A DNA stretch of 64,000 bases from Aestuariivirga litoralis (GTDB taxonomy: Bacteria; Pseudomonadota; Alphaproteobacteria; Rhizobiales; Aestuariivirgaceae): the NCBI RefSeq assembly GCF_003234965.1, contig NZ_QKVK01000007.1, positions 62,001 through 126,000 on the forward strand, written 5' to 3'. Positions 43,488-55,757 of the stretch are shown one piece after another; position 1 is the first letter of the stretch; every line of letters begins with the position of its first letter. Below the pieces are notes generated by a model that ran no database searches, was not told the DNA's origin, and worked only from the letters and a program-made list of their open reading frames with translations. Both the position numbers and the translations under genes were made by a program.

Positions 43488-44993
43488 ATGATCATGCGCC
43501 GCACCCTCCTGACCGCTGCCCTCCTCGGCATTGCAGCTTTCACCACGCCGGCGTGGGCCGAGACGGTGAAGCTCACCTTCCTGCTCACCAACGACATCTA
43601 CAACGTGGAAGATGCCGAGCGCGGCGGCTTCGCGCGGCTCAATGCGGTGGTGAAGGCAGAGCGCGCCAAGGGCGGCAACGTGATCTACGCCCATGCCGGC
43701 GACCTCATCTCGCCCTCGCTCCTGTCCGGCCTCGACCAGGGCGCACACACGATCGCGCTCACCAACCTCGTACCACCCGACATCTTCACGCCCGGCAACC
43801 ACGAGTTCGACTTCGGCGAAAAGGTGTTCCGTGAACGGATGAATGAGGCAAAGTTCCCCCTCTTCGCCGCCAACCTGCGGACAAAGGACGGCGAGCCGCT
43901 CCCCGGCTTCAGGGACACCGAGATGCGCGACTTCGGCGGCCTCAAGGTCGGCTTCGTCGGCCTCACCGCGGATGACAGCCCGGTGAAATCCAGCCCCGGA
44001 GACAATCTCGTCTTTGCACCCACCTTCGAAACCGCACTGGCGCAGGCCAAGCTGCTGAAGTCCCAGGGCGCCGACCTGATCGTCGCCGTGGCCCATGCCA
44101 AGCGCGAGGTCGATCTCAAGCTCTATCAGAGCGGCGCCTTCGACCTCATCCTGTCAGGCGACGACCATGACCTCGCGCTGTTTTTCGACGGCAACACCGT
44201 CCTGGCCGAGTCGATGACGGAGGCGAATTACGTGACCGCCATCGACGTGACGGTCGATGTGAGCGACAAGGACGGCAAGCGCCGCGTCACCTGGTGGCCG
44301 GACTTCCGTGTGATCGACACCGCGACGGTGACGCCCGATCCCGGGACGCAAGCCCAGGTTGATGCCTATCGCAAGGAGCTCGATGCCGACCTCAACGTTG
44401 CCATCGGCATGACCACGGAGCCGCTCGACAGCCGCAAGGCCACCCTGCGCACCCAGGAAGCCGCCATCGGCAACCTCGTCGCCGACGCGCTGCGCGCCCA
44501 GACAGGCGCGGACGTCGCCATCATCAATGGCGGCGGGCTGCGCGGCAACAAGCAGTATCCGGCTGGCGCCCAGCTGTCGCGCCGCGACATCCTCACCGAG
44601 ATGCCCTTCGGCAACCGCACGGTGAAGCTTTCCGTCACCGGCGACATGATCCGCGCCGCACTCGAAAATGGCGTGAGCGACGTCTCCAATGCCGCCGGCC
44701 GCTTCCCGCAGGTGTCGGGCCTCTCCTTCACCGCCGACCTCATGCGGCCCGTCGGCCAGCGCGTCGACAACATCATGATCGGCGGCAAGCCCCTCGACCC
44801 TGCCGCCGGCTACACCCTTGCCACCAATGACTACATGGCGGCCGGGGGCGACGGCTACGTTGCGCTGGAAGCCGGCAAACCTTTGCTCGGCGTCCGCGAC
44901 GGCAAGCTGATGGCCAATGACGTGATGGCCTATATCGCCGCGCAGAAGACGGTGGCGCCGAAGGTGGAGGGCCGCATCGGCCTCAGGATGTAG
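43488..44993 (+). CDS. 5'-nucleotidase/metallophosphatase-family periplasmic protein
   Basis: 501 residues. Signal peptide MIMRRTLLTAALLGIAAFTTPAWA. N-terminal calcineurin-like domain (AHAGDLISPS, TPGNHEFDFG, AVAHAKREVD) and C-terminal 5'-nucleotidase domain (QEAAIGNLVADALRAQTGADVAIINGGGLRG, TLATNDYMAAGGDGY). Two metal-site motifs differ from the textbook enzyme: TNDIY in place of TND-x-H and GDDH in place of GH-x-H. It may still hydrolyse nucleotides or 2',3'-cyclic nucleotides, with altered metal use. The ATG at 43488 is chosen because GGAG is 7 nt upstream; an earlier ATG at 43476 overlaps that site. Confidence 0.85.
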   Translation: MIMRRTLLTAALLGIAAFTTPAWAETVKLTFLLTNDIYNVEDAERGGFARLNAVVKAERAKGGNVIYAHAGDLISPSLLSGLDQGAHTIALTNLVPPDIFTPGNHEFDFGEKVFRERMNEAKFPLFAANLRTKDGEPLPGFRDTEMRDFGGLKVGFVGLTADDSPVKSSPGDNLVFAPTFETALAQAKLLKSQGADLIVAVAHAKREVDLKLYQSGAFDLILSGDDHDLALFFDGNTVLAESMTEANYVTAIDVTVDVSDKDGKRRVTWWPDFRVIDTATVTPDPGTQAQVDAYRKELDADLNVAIGMTTEPLDSRKATLRTQEAAIGNLVADALRAQTGADVAIINGGGLRGNKQYPAGAQLSRRDILTEMPFGNRTVKLSVTGDMIRAALENGVSDVSNAAGRFPQVSGLSFTADLMRPVGQRVDNIMIGGKPLDPAAGYTLATNDYMAAGGDGYVALEAGKPLLGVRDGKLMANDVMAYIAAQKTVAPKVEGRIGLRM

Positions 44994-45025
44994 ACGCTGC
45001 GCGAGGCTCTTGTTAAGTCTTGGTG

Positions 45026-46807
45026 ATGACTGACACACACAAGACTCGCGTCGCCCTGCTCCGGGCCGAACTGAAGAAGCGCAAGCTCACCGGATTCTTC
45101 GTGCCCCGCGCCGATGAGTTCCAGGGCGAATATGTGCCCGCCTATGCCGAGCGGCTGCGCTGGCTCACCAATTTCCGCGGCAGCGCCGGGATCGCCATCG
45201 TGACCTTGAAGAAGGCGGCGATCTTCGTCGACGGGCGCTATGTGATCCAGGTGCGCCAGCAGGTGGACGAGAAGATCTTCGCGCCCTTCCACCTGATCGA
45301 GGAACCGCCGGCGCAATGGATCGCCAGGAACCTCGGGAAAGGCGACCGGCTGGGCTTCGACCCGTGGCTGGTCACCGCCGAGCAGGCAAAGCGCCTCGCG
45401 GAGGCCTGCGCAGCGGTGGGGGCCTCCTTCGTGCCGGTCGAGACCAACCCCATCGATGCGGTGTGGAAAGACCAGCCGCCGCGCCCCATGGCGGAACTCG
45501 CCACCCAGCCCACGCAGTTTGCCGGGCGCACCGCAGCCGAGAAGATCAAGGACCTGCGCAAGGCCCTCACCAGTGCCGATGCCGTGGTGCTGACGCAGCC
45601 GGACTCGGTTTCATGGCTGTTCAACCTGCGCGGCTTCGACGTGCCGCACACGCCGGTCGTCGCGGCCTATGCGATCCTGCCCGCCAGGGGCAAGGCGCAG
45701 CTCTTCATCGCCAAGGGCAAGCTCACCGAGGACGTGAAGCAGCACTTGAAGGCCATCGCCACCACGCATGAGCCGAAGGAGATCGGCGCGGCGCTGAAGG
45801 CGCTGGGCAAGGCCAGTGCCCGCGTGCTGATCGACCCCGCCTGGACGCCGGAACGCATCCGCGAGCTCCTGGTGAAGGCCAAGGCGACGGTGGTGACGGG
45901 TGCCGACCCCGTGTCGCTGCCCAAGGCACGCAAGAACCAGACCGAACAGGAAGGTGCCCGCGCCGCGCAGAAGCGCGACGGTGTCGCGGTGAGCCGCTTC
46001 CTCTGCTGGCTCGAGGCGGAGGCACCCAAGGGTGGCCTCACCGAGCTCGACGTGGCCGCGAAGCTCGAGGCCTTCCGCGCCGAGACGGGCGAGTTGAAGG
46101 ACCTGTCCTTCGAAACCATCCCGGCCTCCGGACCCCATGCGGCGATCCCGCACTACCACGCGACGGAGGAGTCGAACCGCAGGCTGGGAAAGAACGAAAT
46201 CTTCCTCATCGACTCCGGCGCACAATACATCGACGGCACGACGGACATCACCCGCACGGTGATCGTCGGCACGCCCACGCCGGAGATGAAGGACCGCTTC
46301 ACCCGCGTGCTGAAGGGCATGGTCGACCTCTCCATGGTCCGCTTCCCGAAGGGCACGACGGGCTCGCAGCTCGACGTGCTGGCACGCCGGCCCCTGTGGA
46401 GTGCCGGCCTCGACTTCGACCACGGCACGGGCCACGGCGTGGGTGCCTATCTCTCGGTGCATGAGGGCCCGGCGCGCATCAACAAGTCGGACCGCACACC
46501 GCTGGAACCCGGCATGATCCTCTCCAACGAGCCCGGCTTCTACAAGCAGGGCGACTATGGCATCCGCATCGAGAACCTCGTGATGGTGCATGAGGCAAGG
46601 CCCGTCACCGGCGGCGAACGCCCGATGCTGGGCTTCGAGACGCTGACGCTCGCCCCGATCGACCGGCGGCTGGTCGACGTGGAGCTGCTCTCCGATGCAG
46701 AACGCCAGTGGCTCAATGCCTATCACGCACGGGTGCTGAAGGAGGTGGGCGACCACCTCGAAGGCGCGGAACTTGCCTGGCTGAAGAAGGCCTGCGCGCC
46801 ACTCTAG
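45026..46807 (+). CDS. Xaa-Pro aminopeptidase (aminopeptidase P family)
   Basis: 593 residues: two creatinase-like N-terminal domains and a C-terminal pita-bread metallopeptidase domain. Metal ligands are visible in FLIDSGAQYIDGTTDITRT (two Asp), GTGHGVGAYLSVHEGP (His), LSNEPGFYKQGDYGIRIENL (two Glu). It removes N-terminal residues that precede proline. The three-domain length (about 600) is of the cytosolic eukaryote-like APP type common in alphaproteobacteria. GTG and TTG codons at 45023 and 45020 are possible starts; no good ribosome-binding site decides between them. Confidence 0.93.
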   Translation: MTDTHKTRVALLRAELKKRKLTGFFVPRADEFQGEYVPAYAERLRWLTNFRGSAGIAIVTLKKAAIFVDGRYVIQVRQQVDEKIFAPFHLIEEPPAQWIARNLGKGDRLGFDPWLVTAEQAKRLAEACAAVGASFVPVETNPIDAVWKDQPPRPMAELATQPTQFAGRTAAEKIKDLRKALTSADAVVLTQPDSVSWLFNLRGFDVPHTPVVAAYAILPARGKAQLFIAKGKLTEDVKQHLKAIATTHEPKEIGAALKALGKASARVLIDPAWTPERIRELLVKAKATVVTGADPVSLPKARKNQTEQEGARAAQKRDGVAVSRFLCWLEAEAPKGGLTELDVAAKLEAFRAETGELKDLSFETIPASGPHAAIPHYHATEESNRRLGKNEIFLIDSGAQYIDGTTDITRTVIVGTPTPEMKDRFTRVLKGMVDLSMVRFPKGTTGSQLDVLARRPLWSAGLDFDHGTGHGVGAYLSVHEGPARINKSDRTPLEPGMILSNEPGFYKQGDYGIRIENLVMVHEARPVTGGERPMLGFETLTLAPIDRRLVDVELLSDAERQWLNAYHARVLKEVGDHLEGAELAWLKKACAPL

Positions 46808-46819
46808 TTCCCTCGAAGC

Positions 46820-46847
46820 CGTCATCCCGGCGAAGGCCGGGTCCAGC
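46820..46847 (+). repeat. Dispersed palindrome family A copy
   Basis: CGTCATCCCGGCGAAGGCCG then GGTCCAGC: stem CCCGGC/GCCGGG with a GAAG loop. It fills the gap between the convergent aminopeptidase and azlD genes. Confidence 0.75.
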
Positions 46848-46863
46848 TTCCTGCCATTGACGA

Positions 46864-47162
46864 TCAGGCGGTGAGAACCATCCGCAGCAGCACCACACTC
46901 ACGATGCCAATGATGATGGTCACCGTCAGCGGCAGGCGGAAGAAGGCGGCCACCGCCGTGATGGCCGCGGCGATCGACTCCGCCCAGCCCGTCGTCAGGA
47001 TCACCGGTGCGATCACCGCCATCAGCACGGCGGGCGGCAGGGCATCGAGTGCCGCCTTCATGGGGCCGGAGACGTTGAAGCCGCGCAAGAGGTAGAAGCC
47101 GGAGAGCCGGGTGAGGTAGGTCGCGACTCCCATGCCGAGGATGGCGAGAACAGCACTCGTGC

Positions 47163-47166
<4 letters not shown>
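46864..47166 (-). CDS. azlD: AzlD-family branched-chain amino-acid exporter subunit
   Basis: 100 residues, three to four hydrophobic helices (LAILGMGVATYLTRLSGFYLL, then ALPPAVLMAVIAPVILTTG). This is the small partner of AzlC; together they export branched-chain amino acids across the inner membrane. The ATG overlaps the azlC stop by 4 nt (ATGA). It ends the ligA-azlC-azlD run. Confidence 0.87.
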
Positions 47167-49963
<2,797 letters not shown>

Positions 49964-51634
49964 TTATCCCTTGGCCCCCAGCAGCTCGTCGGCCTGGGCG
50001 CGCGCGGCCTCCGTCACCTTGGCGCCGGAGAGCATGCGCGCCACCTCCTCGCGGCGGCTCTTGTCGGAGAGCGGCTGCACGCGCGTCACCATGCGCTTCG
50101 AGGCGACCTCTTCCATCTTGGATATCAGCATGTGCTGCGAGGCGCGCGCAGCCACCTGCGGGCTGTGCGTGACGGCCAGCACCTGCAGGTTTTCCGCCAG
50201 CCGTGCCAGCCGCGCGCCGATGGCATCGGCCACGGCGCCGCCGACGCCTGTGTCGATCTCGTCGAAGATCAGCGTGGGTGCGGAGCCCTTGGAGGCAAGG
50301 ATGACCTTCAGCGCCAGCATGAAGCGTGCAAGCTCGCCGCCGGAGGCGACCTTCATCAGCGGCGCCAGCGGTGTTCCCGGGTTGGCCGCGACCATGAACT
50401 CGATGCGGTCGATGCCCTGAGGACCGGGCTTGCCTGCATCGGTCTCGATCGCGGTCTCGAAGCGGGCACGTTCGAGTTTCAGCGGCGGCAGTTCTGCCAT
50501 CACCGCCTTGTCGAGGGACTTGGCCGTCTTGCGGCGCTTGTTCGACAGCTTCTCCGCCGCCGCATCATAGGCCTCGCGCGCCGCGCGGAATTCCTGCTCG
50601 AGTTTCCTCAGCCGCCCGCCGCCATCGGTCAGTGCCTTCAATTCATCATCGAAGCGCTCGCGCACATCCGCCAGTGTATCGACCGTGCATTTGAACTTGC
50701 GCGCCGCGGCCCTCAGCGCGAAGAGCCGCTCCTCGGATTTCTCCAGCTCCTTGGGATCGAAAACGAAGGAGCGTTGCGCCTCGGCGATGGCGCGCTCGGC
50801 CTCCGACACCTCGGCCAGCACGCGATCCAGCGCCTGGCAGACATGGTCGAGCCGGCCGCCCGCCGTCTCGCGGCGACGCTCCAGCTTGCGCAAGGCCGCG
50901 TTGAGGCGGGCCACCGAGGTGCCGTCGCCTGCAAGCGCCTCCTCGGCATCGGTCAGCGCCTCGGCATATTGTTCGGCCGACATCATCATCTGGCGGGCCT
51001 CGGCCAGCAGCGCTTCCTCGCCGGGGATCGGGTTCAGCGCCCTGAGCTCCTCGGCTGCATGTTCGAGATAGTCGCGCTCGGCCTCCGCACGGTCCATCAG
51101 CGCGCGATGCTCGTTCAGCGCCTCCTCGGCGGCGGATGAACGCGCCCAGAGGGCGGCGACCTCGCTCACTTCGGCCTCATGCCCGCCGAAGGCATCGAGC
51201 AGGCGGCGGTGCGCGGTAACGTCGACCAGTGCCCGGTCGGCATGCTGGCCGTGAATCTCGGCGAGCGCGCCGGCAATCTGGCGCAGCAGGTTGAGGCTCA
51301 CCGGCTGGTCGTTGATGGCAGCACGGCTCGGCCCATCGGCATTCTGGATGCGGCGGATGACCAATTCGCCATCGGCATCCACCCCCTGCTCCTTCAGGAT
51401 CGCGAAGGCGGGATGATTGCGCGGCAGTGCGAAGGCAGCGGTGACCACACCGCGCTCCGCACCGGCGCGCACCAGGGACGAGTCACCGCGGGCCCCGAGT
51501 GCAAGGCCCAGCGCATCGAGCAGGATCGATTTGCCGGCGCCGGTTTCGCCGGTGAGCACGGTCAGCCCCTTGTCGAGCGCGACGTCGAGCTTCTCGATCA
51601 GGACGATGTCACGAATGGAGAGAGCGGTCAGCAT
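49964..51634 (-). CDS. recN: DNA repair protein RecN
   Basis: 556 residues from the ATG at 51634 (an ATG three codons earlier, at 51643, is also possible; neither has a clear ribosome-binding site). SMC-like repair ATPase for double-strand breaks. Walker A GETGAGKSILLDALGLALG, EIHGQHADRAL, a long charged coiled coil (about residues 160-350), then the ABC signature VASGGELARFMLALK and Walker B LIFDEIDTGVGG. No alpha-type LexA box is seen upstream. Located between bamD and ligA as is usual in Hyphomicrobiales. Confidence 0.94.
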   Translation of the reverse strand: MLTALSIRDIVLIEKLDVALDKGLTVLTGETGAGKSILLDALGLALGARGDSSLVRAGAERGVVTAAFALPRNHPAFAILKEQGVDADGELVIRRIQNADGPSRAAINDQPVSLNLLRQIAGALAEIHGQHADRALVDVTAHRRLLDAFGGHEAEVSEVAALWARSSAAEEALNEHRALMDRAEAERDYLEHAAEELRALNPIPGEEALLAEARQMMMSAEQYAEALTDAEEALAGDGTSVARLNAALRKLERRRETAGGRLDHVCQALDRVLAEVSEAERAIAEAQRSFVFDPKELEKSEERLFALRAAARKFKCTVDTLADVRERFDDELKALTDGGGRLRKLEQEFRAAREAYDAAAEKLSNKRRKTAKSLDKAVMAELPPLKLERARFETAIETDAGKPGPQGIDRIEFMVAANPGTPLAPLMKVASGGELARFMLALKVILASKGSAPTLIFDEIDTGVGGAVADAIGARLARLAENLQVLAVTHSPQVAARASQHMLISKMEEVASKRMVTRVQPLSDKSRREEVARMLSGAKVTEAARAQADELLGAKG

Positions 51635-51678
51635 GGCCCGCATTTATAGCGGAGTCGCGGGCCTCCGCGACAGGTGAA

Positions 51679-52581
51679 TTAGAGCGGATTCACCGCGTCG
51701 AAGGCCTTGGAGATCCAGGATTCCTTGTTGGCTTCCGGCGACAGGCCGTCATTCGACACCAGTTGATAGGCATCCCTGTACCACTCGGACTGCGGGTAGT
51801 TGGTGCCGAGCACCGCGGCTGCCGTCTGCGCCTCGGAGACGACGCCGAGCGCCATGTAGCCTTCCGTCAACCGGTACAGCGCCTCGGGCGTCTGGCTGGT
51901 GTTGCGGAAGTCGGTGACGACCTTCTTGAACCGGTTGATGCCGGCAAGATAAGCGCCCTGGCGATAGTAGTAGCGGCCGACTTCCATCTCCTTGCCCGCC
52001 AGGTGATCGCGCGCCACCAGCACCTTGGCGGCGGCATCCTGCGCATAGGCCGTGCCGGGGAAGCGCTGCGACACCTCCTCGAGCGCGGCGAGCGCCTTGA
52101 GGGTGGAGGACTGGTCATGCCGGGTATTGCCGATCTGGTCATAGTTGCAGACGGCGACGAGGTAATAGGCATAGCCCACATCCTTGCCGCCGGGATGCAG
52201 CGTGATGTAGCGGTTGGCGGCGTTGACGGCGTCATCCCACTTGCCGAGCCTGTAGCCGATATAGGCCTGCATCAGGATGGCCTGGGTGGCATAGCTGGAG
52301 TAGGGATATTGCCGCTCCACCTCGCCGAACTGCTTCATGGCAGACTTCAGGGAATTGCTGTTCAGTTCCGCAAGCGCCTCGTTGTAGAGCTTGGCCACCG
52401 CCGCGGTTTCCTGTGCCGACGCCATGTCCGGGGCCACCGCGGTTCCCGCAGTGCCTGCAGCCGATGCAGCGGGTGTATCGTCACCCCAGATTCCATCCAT
52501 GATGTTCGTGGCACAGCCGGACAGCAGAACGGCAACCAGTGCCGCCGCAATGCCTTGCGAAACCCGTCTCGTCACCTGCAC
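51679..52581 (-). CDS. bamD: Outer-membrane assembly lipoprotein BamD
   Basis: About 300 residues. Lipoprotein signal ending LLSGC, then tetratricopeptide-like repeats: ALAELNSNSLKSAMKQFGEVERQYPYSSYATQAILMQAYIGY is the diagnostic first block. An essential part of the BAM complex that inserts beta-barrels. The frame is open to a TTG at 52605; the GTG at 52581 is preferred because GTGGGG precedes it at suitable distance and it places a normal signal peptide. Lies directly after ftsZ, where lpxC is usually interposed. Confidence 0.9.
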   Translation of the reverse strand: MQVTRRVSQGIAAALVAVLLSGCATNIMDGIWGDDTPAASAAGTAGTAVAPDMASAQETAAVAKLYNEALAELNSNSLKSAMKQFGEVERQYPYSSYATQAILMQAYIGYRLGKWDDAVNAANRYITLHPGGKDVGYAYYLVAVCNYDQIGNTRHDQSSTLKALAALEEVSQRFPGTAYAQDAAAKVLVARDHLAGKEMEVGRYYYRQGAYLAGINRFKKVVTDFRNTSQTPEALYRLTEGYMALGVVSEAQTAAAVLGTNYPQSEWYRDAYQLVSNDGLSPEANKESWISKAFDAVNPL

Positions 52582-52665
52582 CGAAAACCCCACCTGCACC
52601 CGCAAACCGTGTCATAAACCGGTGGCGCGCCGAACGCCAAGCCGAGTTGCGTTAGATGCGCCAAA

Positions 52666-52690
52666 CCCGGCGGAAGTGTGACCCGCCGGG
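52666..52690 (-). terminator. Hairpin in the ftsZ-bamD gap
   Basis: CCCGGCGG and CCGCCGGG form an 8-bp stem with a 9-nt loop, followed on the minus strand only by TTTGG. It may terminate or attenuate readthrough from ftsZ into bamD, but the short T run makes an intrinsic terminator uncertain. Confidence 0.45.
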
Positions 52691-52716
52691 CTTGGGCTAA
52701 TTCCCTGCTACTTCAA

Positions 52717-54303
52717 TCAGTTGGCCTGGCGGCGCAGGAAGGCCGGAATTTCCAGCTGATCATCGTCGAGGTGCTGCTCGTGATGGTGCGCCTGGGGGGC
52801 CGGCGCATGGGCGCGGGGCTGCATCGCCGGGCGCTGCGGCGCCGCCTGCATGGCAATCGACGGCTCGCGCTGGGCAGGTGCCGCCGGCGGGTCGTCCTTG
52901 CGGCCGAGCCCCACCGAGGCGAGGCGCTGGAACAGGCCGGGCTTCTTCTTCTCGGCCTGGTTGGCAATGGTTTCGATGCGCGTCTGCTGCGCCTCGATCT
53001 GCTTCTTCACCTGCGGCGGGAAATCATCGATGGCGGGCATGCGGACCCGCGTCGCCGCCGGCGCGGGCGAACGCTCAGGAATGACGGCGGCCGGCAGCGG
53101 CGGAGCAGCCTCGGCAACCTCTTCCTCGTGGCGCGCGTGAACCGGTGCGGGCGCGGGCTGCGGGGCGGGCGCAGGAACGCGGGCAGGCACCACCGGCGCA
53201 GGGGCGGCGGCAACAGGTGCGGGCGCAACCGGTGCAATCGGCTTTTTCGGCGCAGCGGCCTGCTTGCCGGTCCAGCCGAAAACCGAGGGCTTTTCGGCCT
53301 CTTCCTCGACAGGCGCCGGCTTGCCGCCCTTCAGCGCTTCGGCGGCAAGGCCTGTGGCGACCACCGAGACGCGCATGATGCCCTCGAGCGATTCATCGAA
53401 GGTGGCGCCGAGGATGATGTTGGCTTCGGGGTCCACTTCCTCGCGGATGCGGGTGGCGGCTTCGTCGACCTCGTAAAGGGTCAGGTCCGGGCCGCCGGTG
53501 ATCGAGATCAGCAGGCCGCGGGCGCCGCGCATCGACACGTCGTCGAGCAGCGGGTTGGAGATGGCGGCCTCGGCCGCCTCGATGGCGCGCTTGTCGCCCG
53601 AGGCTTCGCCGGTGCCCATCATGGCGCGGCCCATCTCGCTCATGATCGCCCGGACGTCGGCGAAGTCGAGGTTGATCAGGCCTTCCTTGGTCATCAGCTC
53701 GGTGATCGAGGCCACACCGGAATAGAGCACCTGGTCGGCCATTGCGAAGGCCGCCGCGAAGGTGGTCTTCTCGTTGGCGACGCGGAACAGGTTCTGGTTG
53801 GGGATCACGATCAGCGTGTCGACGTGCTTGGCCAGCTGCTCGATGCCGCGCTCGGCCGTCTGCTGGCGGCGCACACCCTCGAACTGGAACGGCTTGGTCA
53901 CGACGCCGACCGTCAGGATGCCCTGCTCCTTCGCCGCCCGGGCGATGACGGGGGCCGCACCGGTGCCGGTGCCGCCGCCCATGCCGGCGGTGATGAAGGC
54001 CATGTGGGCGCCCGCGAGATGGTCGAGGATTTCGGGCAACGCCTCCTCGGCGGCGGCGGCACCGATCTGCGGCTGGGAGCCGGCGCCCAAACCCTGCGTC
54101 AGGGCCGTACCCATTTGAATGCGGCGCTGCGCGGCGTTCTGCATCAGCGCCTGCGCATCGGTGTTGGCCACCACGAACTCGACCCCCTCGAGCCGGCTCT
54201 CGATCATGTTGTTGACGGCATTGCCGCCCGCGCCGCCGACGCCGAAAACGGCAATGCGTGGCTTGAGATCGGAGAGGTTGGGAACGGTTAGGTTGATGGT
54301 CAT
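52717..54303 (-). CDS. ftsZ: Cell-division GTPase FtsZ
   Basis: 528 residues. Tubulin-like GTPase forming the division ring. [15 protein letters not shown] and [18 protein letters not shown] (tubulin signature) bind [23 protein letters not shown] is the T7-loop region. The core ends near residue 320. A long Ala/Pro-rich linker follows, then the conserved C-terminal peptide [16 protein letters not shown] that binds FtsA and other partners. The frame is intact. No clear ribosome-binding site. Its upstream region carries TTAA-type repeats consistent with CtrA control. Confidence 0.96.
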   Translation of the reverse strand: MTINLTVPNLSDLKPRIAVFGVGGAGGNAVNNMIESRLEGVEFVVANTDAQALMQNAAQRRIQMGTALTQGLGAGSQPQIGAAAAEEALPEILDHLAGAHMAFITAGMGGGTGTGAAPVIARAAKEQGILTVGVVTKPFQFEGVRRQQTAERGIEQLAKHVDTLIVIPNQNLFRVANEKTTFAAAFAMADQVLYSGVASITELMTKEGLINLDFADVRAIMSEMGRAMMGTGEASGDKRAIEAAEAAISNPLLDDVSMRGARGLLISITGGPDLTLYEVDEAATRIREEVDPEANIILGATFDESLEGIMRVSVVATGLAAEALKGGKPAPVEEEAEKPSVFGWTGKQAAAPKKPIAPVAPAPVAAAPAPVVPARVPAPAPQPAPAPVHARHEEEVAEAAPPLPAAVIPERSPAPAATRVRMPAIDDFPPQVKKQIEAQQTRIETIANQAEKKKPGLFQRLASVGLGRKDDPPAAPAQREPSIAMQAAPQRPAMQPRAHAPAPQAHHHEQHLDDDQLEIPAFLRRQAN

Positions 54304-54356
54304 TTTGCGTGGCGCCCGGAATTGATTTGCCCGCTTACCTATTTCTTACCAAATTC

Positions 54357-54371
54357 ATAACAAATGGTTAA
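54357..54371 (-). promoter_or_regulatory. Candidate CtrA box and inverted repeat upstream of ftsZ
   Basis: Minus strand TTAA-CCATTTG-TTAT is a 7/8 match to the TTAA-N7-TTAA CtrA consensus and includes the extended TTAACCAT form. It overlaps an 8-bp inverted repeat AATGGTTA/TAACCATT (54363-54386), and a TAAG-N7-TAAG direct repeat lies nearer the gene. ftsZ is a CtrA target in Caulobacter. Confidence 0.4.
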
Positions 54372-54440
54372 CGCGCGCTAACCATTGGCCTTTCCGACCC
54401 CAAAATATGCCCGGAATTGGGCCTTTGCGGTAACGCGCGG

Positions 54441-55757
54441 TTAGGCTGTGCCGGCCCTGCGCGCCGGCCGATGTGTATCGCTGGCGCGGCTTGCCAGAAC
54501 CTTGTCGACCCGGCGGCCGTCGAGGTCGACAACCTCGAATCGCCAGTTGCCGAGCTTCACCACCTGCCCGAGCGACGGCAGGTGCTTGAAAGCGTCGATG
54601 ACGAGGCCCGCCACAGTCTCGTAGCGGCGCTTGGGCGGCAGCGGGAAGCCGAGCAATTCCGCCATCTCGTCCACCGCCATGTCGCCGGGCAGGAGCCACG
54701 AGCCATCGTCGCGCTGCACCGCGCGGTCGTCCCCCTCGCCCACCGGCTCCAGGCTGCCGGCGATGGCGCTCAGCAGGTCGGCGGCGGTGACGAGGCCCAG
54801 GGTGCGGCCATATTCGTCCTGCACGAAGGCGACATGGATGGAGGAACCGCGGAACAGTTCCATGGCCTCAAGTGCCGGCATTGATTCAGGAATTACCGGC
54901 ACCTTCTGGACGAGCCGGTCGATTTCCAGCTTGCGCCGCTCGAGCAGCGCGTCCGCCACGTCCTTGATGACCACGATGCCGATCACCTCCTCCGGATCCT
55001 CGCCATGCACCGGGATGCGTGAGTGCGGGGTGGCGATGATCTTCTTGCGCAGGTCGGGCAGGTCGTCATCGATGCCGATCATGTCGATGTCGGTCATCGG
55101 CGTCATCAGCGCCCGCACCGGCCGGTCGCCCAGCCGCATCACGCCGGCGATCATGTCGCGCTCGCCGCTTTCGATGACGCCAGCCGATTCCGCCTCGGCG
55201 ATCAGCGACTTGATTTCCTCGTCGGTGACGCCCGCCTCACTCGATTCCTTGAGCCCCAGAAGGCGGATCAGCAACCGCCCGGAGCCGTCGAGCAGCCAGA
55301 CGAAGGGGCCAGCGATGCGCGACAGCAGGTCCATCGGATAGGCGACCCGGCAGGCAATTGCCTCCGGGTTCTTGAGCGCCAGCTGCTTTGGAACAAGTTC
55401 TCCAATAATAACAGATATATAGGTTATAATCGTAACAACCAGGGTGAAGCCGACTGGCCCGGCATAATTGTGCGGAACGCCGAGGCTTTCCAGTAGGCTC
55501 GACAGCCGGTCGCCCAGGGCTGCCCCGGAAAATGCGCCAGCCAGGATGCCGACGAGGCTGATGCCGACCTGCACCGTCGACAGGAAGCGGCCCGGGTTCT
55601 CGGACAGCTCGAGCGCCGCGCGCGCGCCTTTGACGCCCCGGTCACGCATCGCCTTCAGGCGGCCCGCACGGGACGAGACGATGGCCAGCTCCGACATGGC
55701 GAGTAGGCCATTCAGCGCCACGAGGGCAAGGACCAGGAGTATTTCAAGCGCAAGCAT
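54441..55757 (-). CDS. CNNM/CorC-family (HlyC-like) membrane protein
   Basis: 438 residues. DUF21/CNNM membrane domain (LLVLALVALNGLLAMSELAIVSSRAGRLK; about four helices to residue 180), two CBS domains (VRALMTPMTDIDMI... and VIPESMPALEAMELFRGSSIHVAFV) and the C-terminal CorC/HlyC domain (WRFEVVDLDGRRVDKV). Probably a magnesium/cobalt-related transport or efflux protein; 'hemolysin' names are historical. It sits between ftsA and ftsZ, an unusual position for a gene of this type. Confidence 0.9.
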   Translation of the reverse strand: MLALEILLVLALVALNGLLAMSELAIVSSRAGRLKAMRDRGVKGARAALELSENPGRFLSTVQVGISLVGILAGAFSGAALGDRLSSLLESLGVPHNYAGPVGFTLVVTIITYISVIIGELVPKQLALKNPEAIACRVAYPMDLLSRIAGPFVWLLDGSGRLLIRLLGLKESSEAGVTDEEIKSLIAEAESAGVIESGERDMIAGVMRLGDRPVRALMTPMTDIDMIGIDDDLPDLRKKIIATPHSRIPVHGEDPEEVIGIVVIKDVADALLERRKLEIDRLVQKVPVIPESMPALEAMELFRGSSIHVAFVQDEYGRTLGLVTAADLLSAIAGSLEPVGEGDDRAVQRDDGSWLLPGDMAVDEMAELLGFPLPPKRRYETVAGLVIDAFKHLPSLGQVVKLGNWRFEVVDLDGRRVDKVLASRASDTHRPARRAGTA

